A DNA stretch of 64,000 nucleotides from Pyrenochaeta sp. MPI-SDFR-AT-0127 (GCA_020747015.1 JAGTJM010000081.1:1-64000); one strand, 5' to 3'. Shown: positions 11,256 through 23,385, numbered from the stretch's first letter. Numbers and translations: made by a program. Notes: generated by a model from the sequence alone, not told the origin.

Positions 11256-12054
11256 ACCTACAAAACAGGGCTACAGGGATTCCTTACGATATGAGGTCAA
11301 TACATCGTTTAGCCTACACAGCATGATTGTATGATAATGAGGGAACGGATGACATGCATACATGGACATATGAACCGAGGAATAGAAACATACCAATTAG
11401 CACCAGACATGGATTGCACACTTCAGCTTCACCTCCAAAAGTGCAACTAATCATTCCCCACGTGCACGCCTCATGTGCAACAAGCAAAACTAAAAGGCTC
11501 CATTAAAAAGAAAGGAAAGGAAATATCAGGCTCTCCGTTGAGCGCGTGGCAAGCCCGCTCTGTCGGCTCCCAGCACACACCGAAGCCACCCGGCGAAATT
11601 CCGGATCGCGGATACTTTCAATTCCCGTATGCCGAACAACCTCAGCGCACACTGCACTAACTTGCTAGACGTCACATGCATTGAACGTCACTCTTACTCG
11701 CTCGTGGATGAGGCTACAGCGTGATCACTGCATGTGGCCTGTGATGAGTGCTGGGATGGAGTGAGGGGTTTGGACGGCGGGTGTGTGCGGATTGAGCGGT
11801 ATTGTGAACACGAGGCGTGTATTGAGAGCGATGTGAGGAATCGAAATGGTATGTTTGGTAGCGAAAATTGTGACTGCAGACAATAATACTATTTGGTGGG
11901 ATGTTTCAATTGATGTTCATGTAAGAATTAGACTAGTATATTTTAGATTGCATACATTTATGGTATCTCAGATTCCAAATTGAATCATTCAATTCGACAC
12001 CAGAACGCCATTGCCCAAAAAGATGATACAATGTATATTTGCCTTCTTGATTAC
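11256..12054. other. Intergenic between convergent genes
   Basis: This ~800 bp region holds the two terminators of the convergent genes at 9074 and 12055. Open frames inside are short and compositionally random. No RNA gene recognised. Confidence 0.55.
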
Positions 12055-13995
12055 TCAACACAAGATCATCTTCTCCCCCAGACTCTGGACATCTGGTACC
12101 CTGAACCCACTCTCGCCCACCTCCCAAGCGACTGTCTCAACGCTCAATGTCCACGCCACAATCACCATACGTGCGACCAATGCAATAGTCTGAATACTAA
12201 GTGGAATTTCAGACTTGAGCACATTTTCGATCTGCTTTCCAAGATTGTATGGTAGAAAGTCTGCCGATGAAGCTGGTGATGCTTCGCTGTTGTCTGTTAG
12301 TGTCGATGACATGCTCGAGCGATCTGAGCGACGGGCACTTGTACGAGAGCCCGTTGACTGGCGTTTACTCCTCATGTCTGAGTTGGGGCAACCGTGGGAA
12401 TCGGTTGTAGTTGGTGTGTCAAGAGGGCTATTATGTGCAGCTACAGCGTCGGCATACGACTTTCGTAGTTCTGTCTTCGTAGCGCTTCGGACAGCGACGA
12501 GGACGTCCTGTGGTTTCATGTCTGGTACTAGAGCCATCAAGCGCTCAATGAGGGTAACGTATCGTGTCATGCGGGCGACTTTGTCCGCAAGAGTGTCGAG
12601 CGTGTTGGTATGGGTTGCCAGCTTACCGAGCCGTTCGCGCTCGCGGTAGAGAAGGCCGGCGTGTTGAGGCTCGTAAAGGGGTCCGAAGATGTTAAGATGT
12701 GGTGTCTGCCTGTGAACTTTGTCCACCAAGCCATCTAGTCGTTGCAGAAGTCGTGCAGGTGAAAGGCCGCCGGATGCAATAAATCGAACAGTGTTGATGA
12801 GAGGTGCAGACGACAGCGGTGTGAGACCCCCTGAGAATGGTAGCTCCGCGATAGCATCAATCAAAGTCGTTGAAGGATGCTGCTCTGTCGATGCTGCGAG
12901 TATATGGAAGCTGAGTTCGCGTGAGCTCGGTAAAGATGTGAGAATTCTAGATCGTTGTGATTTTGAAGAGCAGGCCTTGGTGTACAGGGATGCACCTGCT
13001 TGTATGGCTTCGAAGGTATCATTCGTGATGAGAAGGCTGTTGACGACATTCTTGTCTTGAGAATAGGGAAGAGAACCGGCGGCAATGTGTTTGGCAAAAA
13101 GTAATGAGAATCCCGTCCCGAGAGCGTGCTGTTGTGCTATGCTACGTTTATGCTGCCGAAGTGTAACCTGATGCTTGCCGTTCCCAATCGGCGCGGTCGA
13201 TATGGAAATGCCAAAAGCACCTCTGCTGGCCTTGTCGTTCTCTGCACTCGCTTTCAATGGAGTTCCCAATACGATTGACAGCGATAAAAGCTCTGCTGTC
13301 GTGATCTTGACAGCGAGCCTACCGTCATGATACTGCGCAGTCTGTCCTGACTTCATCCAAGAACCTTGCGCCACTCTTGGCTTATCCATGGGCACAAGCG
13401 CTGGCATCGGTTTCTTCACGGAGAGACCCCTGGCTAGGCCCATCTCTGCAACTGAAAGATCTAAGCTCCGCCTCTTTGCTTTCGTCGACGCATCGACGCG
13501 TCCACTTGGTGTTCTATACGATACACTTTTTGCCCTCCCAAGACCACTAGTAGGACCCCGCTTCGTCCCAGCGAGAAACTTGGAAATATCTCCAGAGTAT
13601 GCAGATCGTTCCGCCATTGAGCGGGCTCGCAACGCGGTCGCAAACGCGTCGTACAAAACTTCTAGGGGTATATCGCCAGGGTGTCCATGGAGGGATGTGA
13701 ACAGTGCGGAGGAGAACAGACCCTCATCTCCGGCTTCGATGATGCCTGATAATGTTGGTACCCAGTGACCTTTGCTCTTGTTTTGCCTAGGAGACAACAG
13801 TCGTTTCCAGGAACTGGATATATGTGCGAGTTGTTGTTGTGATTCAAGGGAGCCGTCTGTTACATCCACCTCTTCAGTTGCGGTAGTGGGTTTGGTGTGC
13901 TTGTGCACGAGGAAGCGTGTGACGAGAGCCATAACGAAAATGAGCTCAAGACCAAAAAGCAATGCTACAGTCGCTGGAATGATGTACTCAGTGTG
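12055..13995 (-). CDS. N-terminally anchored protein, unknown function, 5' end unresolved
   Basis: Unknown function. The long exon encodes about 640 residues. It opens with a hydrophobic segment (HTEYIIPATVALLFGLELIF, continuing VMALVTRFLV) that looks like a membrane anchor, then a cytosolic-type body with Ser/Arg-rich stretches and a second hydrophobic stretch near the end (IQTIALVARMVIVAWTLSV). The first in-frame ATG (13932) falls inside the first hydrophobic segment, so translation should begin further upstream in a separate exon. Candidate ATGs lie at 14191 and 14195, and a strong acceptor (CTGAC, T-tract, GGACAG) lies near 14052. The frame between them is interrupted by TGA at 14002-14004 unless a 40 bp intron with weak sites is spliced out. 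The gene is either mis-sequenced, unusually spliced or broken at its 5' end. Family not recognised. Confidence 0.65.
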   Translation of the reverse strand, partial: HTEYIIPATVALLFGLELIFVMALVTRFLVHKHTKPTTATEEVDVTDGSLESQQQLAHISSSWKRLLSPRQNKSKGHWVPTLSGIIEAGDEGLFSSALFTSLHGHPGDIPLEVLYDAFATALRARSMAERSAYSGDISKFLAGTKRGPTSGLGRAKSVSYRTPSGRVDASTKAKRRSLDLSVAEMGLARGLSVKKPMPALVPMDKPRVAQGSWMKSGQTAQYHDGRLAVKITTAELLSLSIVLGTPLKASAENDKASRGAFGISISTAPIGNGKHQVTLRQHKRSIAQQHALGTGFSLLFAKHIAAGSLPYSQDKNVVNSLLITNDTFEAIQAGASLYTKACSSKSQRSRILTSLPSSRELSFHILAASTEQHPSTTLIDAIAELPFSGGLTPLSSAPLINTVRFIASGGLSPARLLQRLDGLVDKVHRQTPHLNIFGPLYEPQHAGLLYRERERLGKLATHTNTLDTLADKVARMTRYVTLIERLMALVPDMKPQDVLVAVRSATKTELRKSYADAVAAHNSPLDTPTTTDSHGCPNSDMRSKRQSTGSRTSARRSDRSSMSSTLTDNSEASPASSADFLPYNLGKQIENVLKSEIPLSIQTIALVARMVIVAWTLSVETVAWEVGESGFRVPDVQSLGEKMILC

Positions 13996-15965
13996 CCTTT
14001 TTCATTCGGGATCACGTATCTTATAATAAAAGTCACTTGTTGTGGTGAACCCCTGTCCAAAAAAATGGTCAGCACAACCAATCGGAAAGCAGGGAACACG
14101 CTGCTAAAAAGGCTTCACCCTTCGGGCTCGCTGGGTTGCCGCCTTCCTCGCTCTTTCGTGGAGACACCGTGATCCCGGCACGAGGAGTCATGCATCAGCG
14201 AAAGTCCTTGCTGCCCGTGGTTGGCTCATTTGTCAGAAATGTGGCTTGATGAGGACATGTGGAGCAGATCATCAGCAGGGGGAGACAGCTCCTTCACGAT
14301 TGACTGACAAACAAAAGATCACCACGTTAAGCCATCGCTGATAAAGGACCTAACGCCGATACCCTTGTGTACAATCGCTGCGTTTGGAAAACCCGCTTAA
14401 TAGACATGGTGAAATCTTCTGTCGTTCCCATCGTTGCATCCTTAACAAGGCCAGGATATTGTTCAAGACACGTCAAGCGGTACAGACAACATAGACAGAT
14501 TTACATACGTCATTTAAAATCCGGCTTTTGCATGTAAGAAGTCTGTGGTCTTCAGCGGAGCTATTGTGGTCAAGCAGGCGGAGGAACGGAGTGAGGTCAC
14601 CGCACAGACCGTGGGGAAACGCCCTTTTTTCGGACGAAAACTGTATGAGACAGTCTCAAAGCGAGCAAAGTCGTCAAGTGAAATGCCACGAGCGGAACCG
14701 AAACTTGCCAAATAGCCTCAGCAAGCCTCATGGCCTAGAACGGACTCAAGATGACTGCTGAGGCCACGAACTTCCAGGCTGAATTACCAATCTACTGACA
14801 TAAGCATCGCTATTTCGTATCGGCACACAATAATTAGCCGAGGAATAACTCGGAATACTGAATAGTCCTCCATGATGAATAGAGCGGTGTATCGTGGAAT
14901 CTGTGCTGTCTAAGGATCAATGATGAGAAAACCGTGGCCGAGCGTGCCGGGCTACCGCAAGCCGAAAGATCCGGTGACGGCGTCAACTTGCTTGCCTTGT
15001 GGAAGCTGCATCAAGCTGCATCTGCAGCCCAGCCATGTGAAAACCTCTCCCGAATCCTGTCACCAGTTCATTGAGCAGGAGGCGCAGAGATATACCTGTT
15101 GGTTACTGATGGGCGCGCAGTTGATTCGATACTGCCGTGTATTTCATCTCTCTTTTAAAACTGTCGAGCTAAGACGGATTGCGTTATGTAACATCACATT
15201 ATTTTCGTACTCATGGCCTCTGGCGCTTTCAAACTACATTTAGACAGGTGACCAATCGCGCGAGGTGTACAGCTATGGAACCATCCATAAGAACGCTAAG
15301 CTTGTCAATGGGGTGGGGGAAGCTTTACATCTATCCAATGCCCTGTCGGACCATCCGTTCCAAACGTCCGAGCCCCGACAGCAGTGCTCTAGCCCTCCCT
15401 GCCCACCGTATGTCGGCAAGCCAGAGTAGCCTCGAGCGCGAGCGTGCTGATATCTTTGAATCCGCGAGTTTGGTGTTGGCGAGGCTACGATGAGAACGCA
15501 TGGTGTGTCAGCCAGATCGTGTCGCTAGTGAAGCTCACAATGAGGCTTGAAACAGCGTACTAGTCTTTAACATATTCCTTCCGCTTCGTTAGTGATACAT
15601 AGAGTTTACCTGTAAGTAAAGAGTCCAAGTCATCTGTATGCGACGCCTTCCCGAAGATAACCGACCTCTTCTCGAGCATGGAGATCAAGCCCGTCAGCGA
15701 CGATCATATAGAAGCTGAATGCCAGTCAAAGTAGCGGAAGATGTAGCCGCAGGTGGGGAAGCATTGATACCGTTGATCAGAACAGTCTAGATGAACCTGT
15801 TCCGCCATAGTCTGACTTGAGACGCATATTTTCTCCTTTGTAAACGGCACCAGCAATGACTCACTGCATGTCAATAGAAAGTTTCATGCAAGGTAAAGGT
15901 CCTAAACCATTCAAGAATCTGCTCCTTTCAATTTGATTATCATTTACTCGGTACATAAGACTCTT
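13996..15965. other. Gene-poor region with 5' exon candidates of the upstream-anchored gene
   Basis: The first ~200 bases probably hold the missing 5' exon(s) of the leftward gene ending at 12055. The remaining ~1.7 kb shows no convincing gene on either strand. Confidence 0.5.
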
Positions 15966-17010
15966 CTACGCTGCATCTGCAAACCATGGATGTGTCAAAG
16001 CTTCCTGGGCTGTGATTCGCCTCTTCGGATCGATACTTGTCATCTTTCCGACTAGGTCCTTGAAATCTGGTTCAATATCTTTCCACAGCATAAATGGTGC
16101 CCCTGGAAATTGCTCATTGAAACCCTCTGCGATCACGGTAAATATTTCTACCCATGGGCTATCGCCTAGATGCTGGAGCAGACCGCCCAAGCTCTCCAGA
16201 TCAGAAAAGTAAGACAGCTGTCGTTCGAGAACAATAGCTAGCTTATCCTCGCCTTCCTTAAGTTCTTCATCTCCGACGGCAAAAATGACACGCTTAGTCA
16301 GGGCATAGATGCACTATAACCAGCAAGTCAGCAAAGAAGTATGTCTGGCTACACAGAACTTACGACAATCCCAAAGGAAAAGATATCCGATGGCTTGTGA
16401 ACCTGGCCAGACGCATGAGCCTCGGGACTTCGCCACATCCAATTCCCAACCTGCCTTCCAATGAGGGCTTGGTCGTTCGCAATATAAGCAGCATCCTCGA
16501 TGTCGGCAATTTGGACCTGCTGAATGATCGTATTGTTGTCTTTGGCGCTCCAATCCACCATGATATTATTCGCCTTGATATCTGTGTGCACGATACCTTT
16601 CTGGTGTAATGCCGCGATGCCCCTGAGAGAGTCCCTAAGTATTCGCTTAATCAAAGGAAGTGGGACATCTGTTTGGGCGAAAGAAAGTAAATGATCCCTG
16701 AAGTATTTGTAGGCAAACATAGAGTGGTCAGGAAATGCATCATCCGCGACACGAACATAAGGGGACCTCTGGAGATCGCCAAACATGTGCTGAAAATACT
16801 TGAAATCAGGTTGTGAAACACTTTTCAGTACGTATCTCTGGCTACCAGCTCTGTAAACAAAGATGTTAGTAGACCTTAAAGCTTATACTTCAAATGTAAG
16901 ACTGACGACGCGAGATATACGCGCCCAAGCGGTCCTGGTTTATTTTGCAGCACTCGTTCCATAAAATACCGACGGCCCGATTGACCTACGACTGATGTGA
17001 TTGCAGTCAT
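15966..17010 (-). CDS. Small protein kinase-like protein with DIE in place of DFG
   Basis: Three exons, 17010-16907, 16850-16364 and 16313-15966, give 312 residues. The 56 bp intron has a GTCAGT donor, a perfect TACTAAC branch and a TTTACAG acceptor; the other is 50 bp with GTAAGT. It is nearly all kinase domain: a glycine-loop-like NKPGPLGRVYLA, the ATP-anchoring lysine in QRYVLKSV (~44), catalytic loop HTDIKANN (~123, aspartate present), activation segment start ADIEDAAY where DFG is replaced by DIE (~151), SPEA for APE, and SDIFSFG. It ends as a bare C-lobe with ITAQEALTHPWF. The chosen ATG is the first in frame. A frame with MKMPLYSLNFSDW at 17201 could be an earlier exon I could not connect. 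Activity is plausible, as both acidic metal and catalytic residues remain. Likely a soluble serine/threonine kinase of unknown pathway. Confidence 0.78.
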
Positions 17011-19363
17011 GGCTGATGAAGACAAGCAGGACGGATCATAGAAACCTCGCACATACACGCATGGCAGAAAGAGAGCCGACCTGAAGAATGGGTATATGCC
17101 CGCTCATGTCGGAGCGCAAACGCAGACGGCCTTACGCGAGTGATGATCGCACCCCTGTACACCCAATCAGAGAAGTTCAGGGAATACAAAGGCATCTTCA
17201 TCAAGCACCGACCACGGCCGTTTGGTCTCTAGCTCATAGATGCGGATTCCTTCTGGTGAATGTTGTGGCATTTTAGGAAGTAGGCGTTTGCGTTGTAGTC
17301 CTGAAATGGCCTCGACAGTTCTTCATCCAGGGTTCATAGAGCTTCCAGTCACTCCAGTTCTTAATTGCTCATACTTTGGTCCAAAGTAATTAGTAGATTG
17401 AGACTACTGCTATGACAAGATAGCCAAACACGTACATTATATAGTAAAGTTCACCCTTGTAAGCATGGGTTACATTGAAAAGCAGTGCTATAAACCTTGT
17501 ATTTCAGATTGTGCCGTTACGTTATTCATAGTGCCGGATTGGGATCGCTGTGCCCATAATCATGTCGATCTGAGCTGTGCTTATCGTTGTAGTGGTCGAT
17601 AATTCTAGTTCTATGCTCTGTGTCATTACGGGACTTGTGAAATAAGGCTTATTCGTGTACCGGTCTAGTATTGGTCCTCAATTCGCTTAAACACAATTGA
17701 TGCATTGATAACTGGCTCATGTTTATTTGCAAGCTACCTGAGCATCGCATCATCGTATGGAAAACCATAATACCCTTACTAAGACACTTTAGAAAAATCC
17801 ATGTCAACAAATCTCCTACCTGAGCGGCGCATTTTGGCAGGAATTATGCATTAGGGCTGCACCACGATCTGCTCAAAAATGTTTTGCTTCTGAAGGCTAC
17901 GAGTGCAAAGTGTGACCAAGACACACAACTATATAGTCGCAGGAGGAAATCAAGGCGAGACGCGCCTTGATAAGCTTTTACTGTCTAGGATCAGGCATGG
18001 GTAGCGGTGAAATCCGAGCTATACTCGACTGTGCTTCTCGTCGTCGAACCCGTATGCTTGGTCAGGTATACGAAGACTTGACTCTCATGCAGCTAGGTCG
18101 CCTCGAATGTAGGCTATAAGGCGAAATGCGATGCCAATTGAAAACAACTGCGCTAGCGTCTGCGAATGGAGTCATCTGAAATGTAGTACATCAGCTGGTC
18201 ATATGGCAGTGTTTCATTCCATGTATCAGAGGCTCTACTGGCAGGGCAAGGTCAGCCTTGCAGCGCCACGATTTCTAATGAGCTCCAGACTAGACTTCAA
18301 TAAGTTTTAGATCTGCAAAGGCCCTAAATGTCAGCATTGTGATTTAGATATAAGCGCTGTCCCTGTTGCGAGAAATCGAAGAGAATAATGTACAGGTTGG
18401 ATGTTAGAGTCGCAACAATCCTATCTACATGGCGTTTCTGACTAGCACTCGAGTTAAGTAGCTTGAACCGTGAGGATTCGTGGACCAAGGTGCGCGATGC
18501 AACTTCTTATGAAACTTGAGATGCTGAGTACCCAGTAGCCTGATATAGGCAGGGGCGTACAAGTTTGTTGAGAAACCTGCAAAAGGGTACAAGGATGATG
18601 GACGACACTTTGTAGGAGGGATCCTTGAAGCAATTCATGAGTTCTAACAGGCCCCTGGGCATGCTTTCGGACATCTTGTAACAGCTTGATGCTTGACTGG
18701 ATATGGAGCTGCAGTAACCCACACGATCTGCCACGAATCCCAGCGCAGACACAGCAGGTGTTTCTCTGGAACCTTATCAATAAAGTTTCGATGGCACTCA
18801 TCCATTCGTAATTGAACTTTGTGTTCTTTGAATGCAGGGTATTGACGCGTTGGTTTCAAAGACCTTTCGATCAGTCTAGCCTCGTCTCTCTATGCAATCC
18901 AGCACATAGCATGCGAACAAGAACCAAGACAACAAATTGGAGGGGACAGTACGAGTGAGGTAATGTGATTCGCCACTTTGGTCTAATATCTGTTCAAAGA
19001 AAGTGACATGCAATAGACGTAGCACAGCATCACATTGTGAGCCTGCAAGGACTGATATCTCGTAGCCCGAATCGGTACTAAACATCCTTTTCAGAATAAT
19101 GTAGCCTTCCCCGTACCCTATCTGCAATCTAGAGGCTCCTATGTTATTCGAGAGAGTCGGTGCTACTTCAGCAATGCGTACATTCCATAGATATCAGTTC
19201 AGATGGGTCGAAATTTCTGTTCTTCGAGGAAAGAAGTCGAATCCTGCTTCGCCAAGATATTGATACTATATATTCCAGCTCAACCAGTGGAAATTTTTAG
19301 CACTATAATGGCTTCAATACATGTACATGTACCGGGCACAAACCCCTTTCAACATTGTAATCC
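17011..19363. other. Gene-poor region
   Basis: This stretch of 2.3 kb between two leftward genes is AT-rich. The first ~200 bases may contain extra 5' coding sequence of the kinase gene. Elsewhere I see only short frames without protein character and no recognisable transposon ends or RNA gene. Confidence 0.5.
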
Positions 19364-20082
19364 TTACACTCCTTTCAACCTCCGAAATGCAGCCCGGAGC
19401 TCCTTCGCATACTCAACTTCGACGACACAGCGCACACCCTCACTCCGCAAAATCTGCCGAATGCGCTTGTGCGTCGCCCTGATCTCGACTGGCGTGGCGT
19501 TCAACTCGCCATTCTCGTCAAGACCGTTGGTGATTAGAGCGAGGACGCGGATAATATTTTCGTTGTTGGCATGGGAGGACTCGATTCTCGTGGCCTCGAT
19601 GTAGACGCGAGAATTTTGGGTTACTTTGTGGTGTTAAGGAAATTCGACCCTCGCGGGTGGAGAGTCGAAGTAGCTCCCGATGTAGGTGCTGATGCGTCCG
19701 TTAAGAGAGAAGACTGCGAGGTAGTGTTGGCGAAGAAGTGGTGGGGTAGGAAGAGGGATGCTGATGTCCGAGGGTGTGTGCGGTGTCTGATGGGATGGAT
19801 GGATGGATGATTCGAGCGAGCGTAGATCGAAGCATCTAGACTTGGAGGAAATGCGAATGTGTGCGAGAACGGTGTATCAATATTCGAAGACACATCCCAC
19901 CCGTCCTCCACTGCCGTGCTCGAGTCATCTGCATTTCCGTCACGAACAGTTGTACGTGCTGTATCATCAATTACCAATCCATCTCGTTTTAAAGGCCGAC
20001 TGAATAATGCATGAAAACTGGACAATATCTCCGGGTCAGTTCCAGGTCGGTCGTTCGGAGCTGCGTGTTGAAATGCACTCAT
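19364..20082 (-). pseudogene. Frameshifted conserved-looking gene, unknown function
   Basis: A protein-like reading starts at ATG 20082 (MSAFQHAAPNDRPG) and runs to PPSLDASIYARS. It then meets a CATC tetranucleotide tract on the minus strand near 19795-19810. After the tract the protein-like sequence continues in another frame (TPSDISIPLPTPPLL, NGRISTYIGSYFDSPPARVE). It hits TAA at 19634-19636 and resumes in that same frame (TQNSRVYIEATRIESSHANN to FRRLKGV) to a stop at 19364. The whole would be about 239 residues. No GT donor lies between the tract and the frame change, so splicing does not explain the shift; gain of one nucleotide or one CATC unit would. I do not recognise the family. It may be a decaying gene, or an assembly error plus one nonsense change. 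No membrane segment is seen. Confidence 0.65.
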
Positions 20083-20858
20083 GGTTGGATTGAATTGAGT
20101 CGGGGCTCAAACACGAGTATATAGGCGTAAGTATACAGCTGTGGTAGAGTATTTTTATACGTTTGGCGAAACAACAAACACACTGGAGACTCATTGAGGG
20201 GCCAAGTGAAAGTACCCCGACGAGTCTGTCCTATAGAACAGGACAGTGCGGATCTTGGTCCAAGTGTACGGTACGAGAGCAAACAACACAGTGAAGGGGT
20301 TGTCGGGGACATTTTCACACTTTCTTGATATGAATCTTGGCTGCCGTTCTGTGTGAGTACCAACGCCAACGGGAACGTGTGAGTGGTTGTGCTCAGTAGT
20401 TTTTGAACGAGTCCTAAGATCGCTTGCCTCTAAGACTTCTGAGAGTGCGATCGCGGTGGCGATGAATAGGGTCTGGAGAGGAGACGACCAGAGAGAACAA
20501 TAGAGATACAAGCGCTATATGGGGATAGTTCTGCGATGTACCCAAGGACTTTCTCTCTCATATTTGAAATCTGGTGGACGGCCAAGAAAAAGGGGGGAAC
20601 CCTATGCTTGATACTGCAAAACCAAAATGAGAGGACATCAATATGATTGTATATATGTATCTAGAAATGCTATAGAATAGATTGAGAAGCTTAAAACTCC
20701 GTCCCAGATGCTTGAGGGGTATCACTCCATACCGAATGCTTTTTTTCACAATCGTGTTTGCTAGATCAGGCTGATCCCAGGGAATGGAAAACGCCAAACC
20801 GTTTTGGTTTTCCTCCCATAAAAATGCCGAGGGCTGAAAGGTAGTGAGCTTCTATCGG
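20083..20858. other. Intergenic between tandem leftward genes
   Basis: I see no gene in this ~780 bp. It contains the 5' flank of the frameshifted gene and the 3' flank of the RPC82 gene. Confidence 0.5.
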
Positions 20859-22977
20859 TTACACTGATACCAGGGGCCCGTGGAAGTCGCGAAGGGTGGC
20901 GACCAAATCGTCCTCGCGGAATAATTGGAGGAGTAACCTTTCTTGCACTTCTTTCCACTTTCGGAGGGCGTCTAGTTCGCCCTTGCTTAGCCACTTTTCC
21001 TCGTTGCCAATGACGTCAGAGCGCTCAGCTTTACTGAGGAGAGGCAGGACTTTTTCGCGCTCGAAAGCAATGCGCTGTAATATGCGCACCATGCCTTTGT
21101 ACGTGTCGTGGAGGAGTTTCTCGCGTGCGCGCTGTCGATCGTACCATACTAGATGCAACGAGTGTTTTGCTTCACGCCTCTCGACCTTTGGGATCTCCTG
21201 GGTCTGGACGAAGCCTTGTACTGTGAGGTCGTTGACAATGCCACGGATGTCATTGGCAGACATCATCATGGCGTTACAGGTAGCTCGCTCGTCGAGCTTG
21301 CCCTTCTTTCGCAGAGCACGGATCAATTTGACGCCTAATGTGCCTTTTCTCGCGGAGATGGTGTTCTCGACCTCGATCTGGATCATCTGCTTGGCAATCT
21401 CGTCGAACTCGACATGCCACTGCGTGCGAGAATGCCACGTGACAAAATGAAAGGGGTCCTCTGAGAGTAGCTGAATGTGTTTATCGACGATTCTTGTTCT
21501 CTCATCTGTGCTTAATTTGGATGGATCGGTAGGCTGACTGAGTATGTTTAAGCTGCGCACATGGCCTCGTTTGGTGACGTGCACGATTGAATTTGGGTCA
21601 AGACCTTCGCAGATGTCAAGGTCTCGGCTCAGGTTCTTCGCAACATCGCGAGCGGTGACGAGGAAGCGAGCATCTATGCCGTTTTCTGGAAGTGGTTCGC
21701 CGTTGGGCAGGGGGGGTTCTGGCCATTCCTCGTAGCAGCGTGGTGTGCTTGCTTCGAGCATGCGCAGCATGGTCTGGTAGATCTGGGCGGTGGTGTGTCC
21801 TAAGCGCTGTTCGACAAGCTGGACGAGCTGCTCGGTACGCATGGCGACGGCGATTTTCTCTGGGTTGACACGGATCACCAGGTTGTCCTCGGGGGAAGAC
21901 ACACTAGGTGCTGACCAGTTATTCGCGCCGTTGATCTTCACTCGCTTGTTTGAGGCGCTGTATCCAGGCTGTTCCAATTGTCGTTTGTGAGAAAACGTCG
22001 GTACCGCCAACCATTCGTCGCGCATTTGCCGCTTGAGGGCTTGAGTCGCTCTGTGCACCCTGTCCTTGTCTTTTGTGCCGGTTGGAGTTACTCCCGCATT
22101 TTCCTGCTCAATCGCTTCCTGCTGGAGCATATCGTGCATGTCTCCTGGAGAGAGGTACTGTGTGTCGGTAACCGTTCTCACCCAGCCGCGTTTGATCAGG
22201 CGCTGAATGATGTCGTAGAGCTCGTCGACCGAGGCGATGTCGTCGTCATCGTGCTCTTGGCTGTGTGCGAGGTCGTCTGCACCAGCCTCGTGGGTTGCGC
22301 CATTCAGCCCTGCTGACTTGTGGATGCCGTTCACTTGGCCAGCAGGGGCGGGTTTTTCATCGTCCAGCTCGGAAGGTAGGCCGTTGGCCACGCCATTCAC
22401 GCCGTTGGTGCGCTTCCGCTTCAAGCCCGTGCCATTGACAATGCCATCGTCTGACTCATCGTCGCTCTCGGGGTGGGGTGGGAAGTAGGCTTCCTTCAAG
22501 TCTGCGATGCGCGTGTGGCCGAGGGCCAGCAGGTTGGACATGACATTGGCCGCCTTGTTGCCGAAGCGGTCCTGGACGAGTTTGGTGACTTTGCCAAAGC
22601 GGACGAGCGCATATGAGTTTTGCCAGTCGATCTCGTAGTAGGTCATGGGCGCATCGTTGCCGGAGTGGAAGACGAGGTGCTGCTGGAGCAGGATGACGAG
22701 CCCGTACTTGATCTGGCGGCCGTTCAGGTACGAGGCGCGCGCGATGGCTGCGAGCGTCTGGCGGCCATGGCGCGCGAGGATGGAGTAGACGCGCTGCAGA
22801 GGTGTTAGAGGCGTGTCGCATCGGAGGCGCAGAGAGGACATACCGCTGCCAGTTCGCCATAGACATCCTCGACCAGCAAGGTGCAGAGCTCGGCAAGGAT
22901 CTGGAGGAGAGTTGGTTATGATCGGCTCGACGGGCAAGTCAGGTTCTTACGGGAGTCTCGCGCTGATTGTAAGACAT
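20859..22977 (-). CDS. rpc82: DNA-directed RNA polymerase III subunit RPC82 (RPC3)
   Basis: This is the winged-helix subunit of RNA polymerase III that, with RPC34 and RPC31, forms the subcomplex needed for initiation at tRNA and 5S genes in the nucleus. Three exons are inferred: 22977-22951 (MSYNQRETP), 22900-22844 and 22793-20859, with two 50 bp introns (GTAAGA...TCCAG and GTATGT...TGCAG), total 672 residues. The N-terminus reads ILAELCTLLVEDVYGELAA then RVYSILARHGRQTL, the first winged helix. An acidic insert with PESDDESDDG and KRKR lies around residue 170-190. The C-terminal third has the long helical EKVLPLLSKAERSDV segment. Length fits the family. The gene shares a 408 bp spacer with the divergent complex III gene. 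Confidence 0.93.
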
Positions 22978-23385
22978 GGCTGCGCCTAGATATTTGCCAG
23001 ATATCTAGGGGTCGACGGTGCTACCGTGGAGACATTGGCGAAGGGGGAGTGCGAGATTGGAGGCGTGGGGATTCCAGTTGCGCAAGCGGGCAGAGTCGAG
23101 CTCCAGGGCAGCTTTTGGGGGGCACGAGAAAGAAATGAATAGCGGCGGGCTGGCGGGGACTCGGCCTGGGTGACGAGCCCAGCTGTGGCCAATAGAGCCG
23201 TGGGCGGAGCGCATTACTTTCTGCCCTTTGCTCGTTTAGCTTGGCGCGGGAAACCTTCGTCTTTGCATATCGTCGTGCGTCCTGCGTCGACCCAGCACCA
23301 CCTTCGTCCTCCCCTCCCGCCCTCCCCCCCATCCATTGCCGTCCCCCACCACCCCGTCAGCCCCCAGCCCGGCGCCCTCTACACC
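22978..23385. promoter_or_regulatory. Bidirectional promoter, rpc82 / qcr2
   Basis: The ATGs of two divergent housekeeping genes are 408 bp apart, so both core promoters lie here. There is no clear TATA box. The half near qcr2 is C-rich on the plus strand (CCCTCCCGCCCTCC-like tracts), typical of TATA-less ascomycete housekeeping promoters. Confidence 0.6.

Noticed and set aside
12055..14200. Stop-codon readthrough as the explanation for the TGA at 14002
   Set aside because: The following bases are not the known readthrough context (CTA); sequence error, splicing or decay are simpler.
19203..19604. 133-codon plus-strand frame opposite the frameshifted gene
   Set aside because: The minus strand here reads as a coherent protein end (NSRVYIEATRIESSHANN to FRRLKGV); the plus frame is antisense to it.
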